Part shown: positions 44,346 through 45,457 of the stretch, one piece after another | Numbering within the stretch: the stretch's first letter is position 1 | Layout of the letters: each line of letters opens with the position of its first letter | NCBI GenBank assembly: GCA_013215175.1 | Contig: JABSRH010000003.1 | Location: forward strand, 1-45,457 | Direction: 5' to 3' | DNA length: 45,457 bases | Source of the DNA: Parvularculaceae bacterium | Lineage (GTDB): Bacteria > Pseudomonadota > Alphaproteobacteria > Caulobacterales > Parvularculaceae | Notes under the pieces: model-generated | What the model saw: only the letters and a program-made list of their open reading frames with translations | Told to the model about the DNA's origin: nothing | The model's database searches: none | Translations under genes and position numbers: made by a program

Positions 44346-44948
44346 TCAACCCGCTCCAATCGAGAAGACGATCGTGGTTTGCACGCCCCGGCGAGGCACA
44401 GCTTCACCCTTCACGATCTTCGGTTGATACTTCCAACGCTCAGCGGCGCGGACGGCGTAACGGTTATAGCAACGGTCGGTGGAGCTCAGCACTTCAACGT
44501 TCACGACGTTACCGGCGGGGTCCACGTCGAACTCCAAGCGCACGCGCTCTTCGCCCTCGTCCCGATCGATACACCGCTCAAAACCTGATGGATTGACCCG
44601 AACAAGTGGCTGAGCGTCACGGTCAGGGTTGAAGCCTGATCCAATATCGACGTCCGTGCCGAAATCGGGGGCTGCTGCGCGAACGCCGTCCACCTGCGGC
44701 TCGAAGTTTTGACGTTCAATCGCCGGTGGTGGTGGTGGCGGTGCATCCAGCTTGGGACGCTCAAAGCGACGCTCGTTCCGCACCGCCGAGTCTTCGATCT
44801 GGCGCGTGATGTTGATTTGCACCGGATCAACCTCGTTCACCTCGACGATTTCGTCAGGCTTCACTTGCGCCCACATTACTAGGAACAGGCCCACGACGAC
44901 CAAGCCAGCCAAAGGAAGGCCTAATATCGCACGAACAATGGCACCCAT
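44346..44948 (-). CDS. tonB: TonB family energy transducer
   Basis: This 200-aa protein has one N-terminal membrane helix (LGLPLAGLVVVGLFLVMWAQ), a spacer with a short Pro run (DAPPPPPPAIERQ), and a TonB C-terminal domain (RVRLEFDVDPAGNVVNVEVL, YAVRAAERWKYQPKIVKGEA, GVQTTIVFSI). It would carry proton-motive-force energy from ExbB/ExbD to outer-membrane receptors. The spacer is short for crossing the periplasm, a trait of the small TonB2-like class paired with a TPR protein. It follows exbD by 50 bases. Confidence 0.93.
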   Translation of the reverse strand: MGAIVRAILGLPLAGLVVVGLFLVMWAQVKPDEIVEVNEVDPVQINITRQIEDSAVRNERRFERPKLDAPPPPPPAIERQNFEPQVDGVRAAAPDFGTDVDIGSGFNPDRDAQPLVRVNPSGFERCIDRDEGEERVRLEFDVDPAGNVVNVEVLSSTDRCYNRYAVRAAERWKYQPKIVKGEAVPRRGVQTTIVFSIGAG

Positions 44949-44998
44949 GTTCTTTCCTCCTCAAGACCCAAGGCCCCCGGCCCGGGTCGGAAACTCAA

Positions 44999-45406
44999 TT
45001 AGCCTTCAACCGTCGAGATGACGACGTCCGAAACACCCGCGTCTTTGATTTGTTGGAGCACATCCAACGTCATCTCAGACCGCGCCTCGGCGTCCGCCTG
45101 CAGCACAGCGCTGCCTTTTGGCGTTTCCCGGCGGAGCTCTTCCACTTTGTATCGGACCTCAGAAAGCTCGACCTTTTCTTTGTCGATCCAGATCTCGTTC
45201 GTATCGCTAATAGCGACCAACACTGCGATCTGCTTCTGGCCTTCTTGCGTCTCCGCCTCAGGGCGAGACGGATCGATGCCCGGCTCTTTAATGAAGGTCG
45301 ACGTCACGATGAAAAAGATCAGCATGATGAAGACAATGTCGAGAAGTGGCGTGACGTTGACGTCATCCCCTTCTTCAGTCACCGCCTGCATAGAGCGACG
45401 CGCCAT
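44999..45406 (-). CDS. exbD: ExbD-type biopolymer transport protein
   Basis: This 135-aa protein has the single membrane helix with the proton-handling Asp (INVTP-type VNVTPLLDIVFIMLIFFIVT) and a periplasmic domain with IAVLVAISDTNEIWIDKEKV and a late VSDVVISTVEG. It is complete in the window. A GAGAGGA ribosome site precedes the ATG. ExbB and probably a second ExbD should lie beyond the right edge. Confidence 0.95.
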   Translation of the reverse strand: MARRSMQAVTEEGDDVNVTPLLDIVFIMLIFFIVTSTFIKEPGIDPSRPEAETQEGQKQIAVLVAISDTNEIWIDKEKVELSEVRYKVEELRRETPKGSAVLQADAEARSEMTLDVLQQIKDAGVSDVVISTVEG

Positions 45407-45457
45407 GTTGCCTATCCTCTCGATGCGCCGAAGCGCGAAAAATGATTGCCTGTGCTG
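45407..45457 (-). other. Right-edge fragment upstream of exbD
   Basis: Fifty-one bases contain the exbD ribosome site. One minus-strand frame ends at TAG (45412-45414) after about 14 open codons and could be the C-terminus of the preceding exbB/exbD gene, but this is too short to assign. Confidence 0.3.

Noticed and set aside
1-45457. tRNA, rRNA, CRISPR array, insertion sequence or prophage
   Set aside because: No cloverleaf arms, regular spaced repeats, transposase or phage genes were seen on either strand.

Overview
The window looks like chromosomal DNA from a marine-type alphaproteobacterium. The reasons are the high G+C content, the recG/DUF502 pair, the twin-transmembrane (HIG1)-cobalamin adenosyltransferase-etfBA block, the fabD/fabG/acpP/fabF/mltG/yicC/gmk block, an astaxanthin-type carotenoid cluster and a TonB-ExbD-TPR operon. 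Placement near Parvularculales, Caulobacterales or Hyphomonadaceae is inference. I see no rRNA, tRNA, CRISPR array, insertion sequence or prophage, and no gap between genes exceeds 300 bases.

Layout. 1-7.9 kb: an edge-truncated VPLPA-CTERM-type exported protein, recG, a DUF502 membrane protein, a DUF3089 hydrolase-like protein, a two-gene operon headed by a proteasome/HslV-like Ntn-hydrolase candidate, and a GDSL esterase with a VPLPA-type tail. 8.1-11 kb: a GH16 lipoprotein, a VOC protein and dihydroorotase. 11.2-15.5 kb: HIG1 protein, cobalamin adenosyltransferase, two divergent VPLPA-type genes, then etfB-etfA. 15.5-18.1 kb: a ribbon-helix-helix-like protein with a membrane anchor, an unrecognised protein and a DUF2891 lipoprotein. 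18.3-23.1 kb: crtI-crtB-crtW-(27-aa ORF)-crtZ, convergent with crtE. 23.2-32.2 kb, all on the minus strand: Hpt protein, then the fatty-acid/cell-wall block fabD-[hybrid kinase]-fabG-[VPLPA-type gene]-acpP-fabF-mltG-yicC-gmk. 32.2-37 kb: a CreD-like protein, a 952-aa chemoreceptor with a very long charged helix, and a small TonB-domain protein. 37-45.4 kb: an AT-rich gap, clpB, a DUF885 lipoprotein, maiA, then TPR-tonB-exbD running off the right edge.

How it fits together. CrtE, CrtB and CrtI would make lycopene and CrtW/CrtZ would ketolate and hydroxylate beta-carotene, but no lycopene cyclase is present here. The FabF-MltG-YicC-Gmk genes overlap by 1-4 bases and are probably translationally coupled. 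ExbD, TonB and the TPR protein form an energised outer-membrane transport module.

The points most worth following up are: the Thr1/Asp17/Lys Ntn-hydrolase signature in an otherwise unrecognised two-gene operon; five VPLPA-type sorting tails in 45 kb, three of them inside otherwise conserved housekeeping blocks; a hairpin burying the start of the kinase gene placed between fabD and fabG; the roughly 205-residue charged helix in the chemoreceptor; and the microprotein-sized ORF between crtW and crtZ. All names are from reading motifs by eye; no database search was run.
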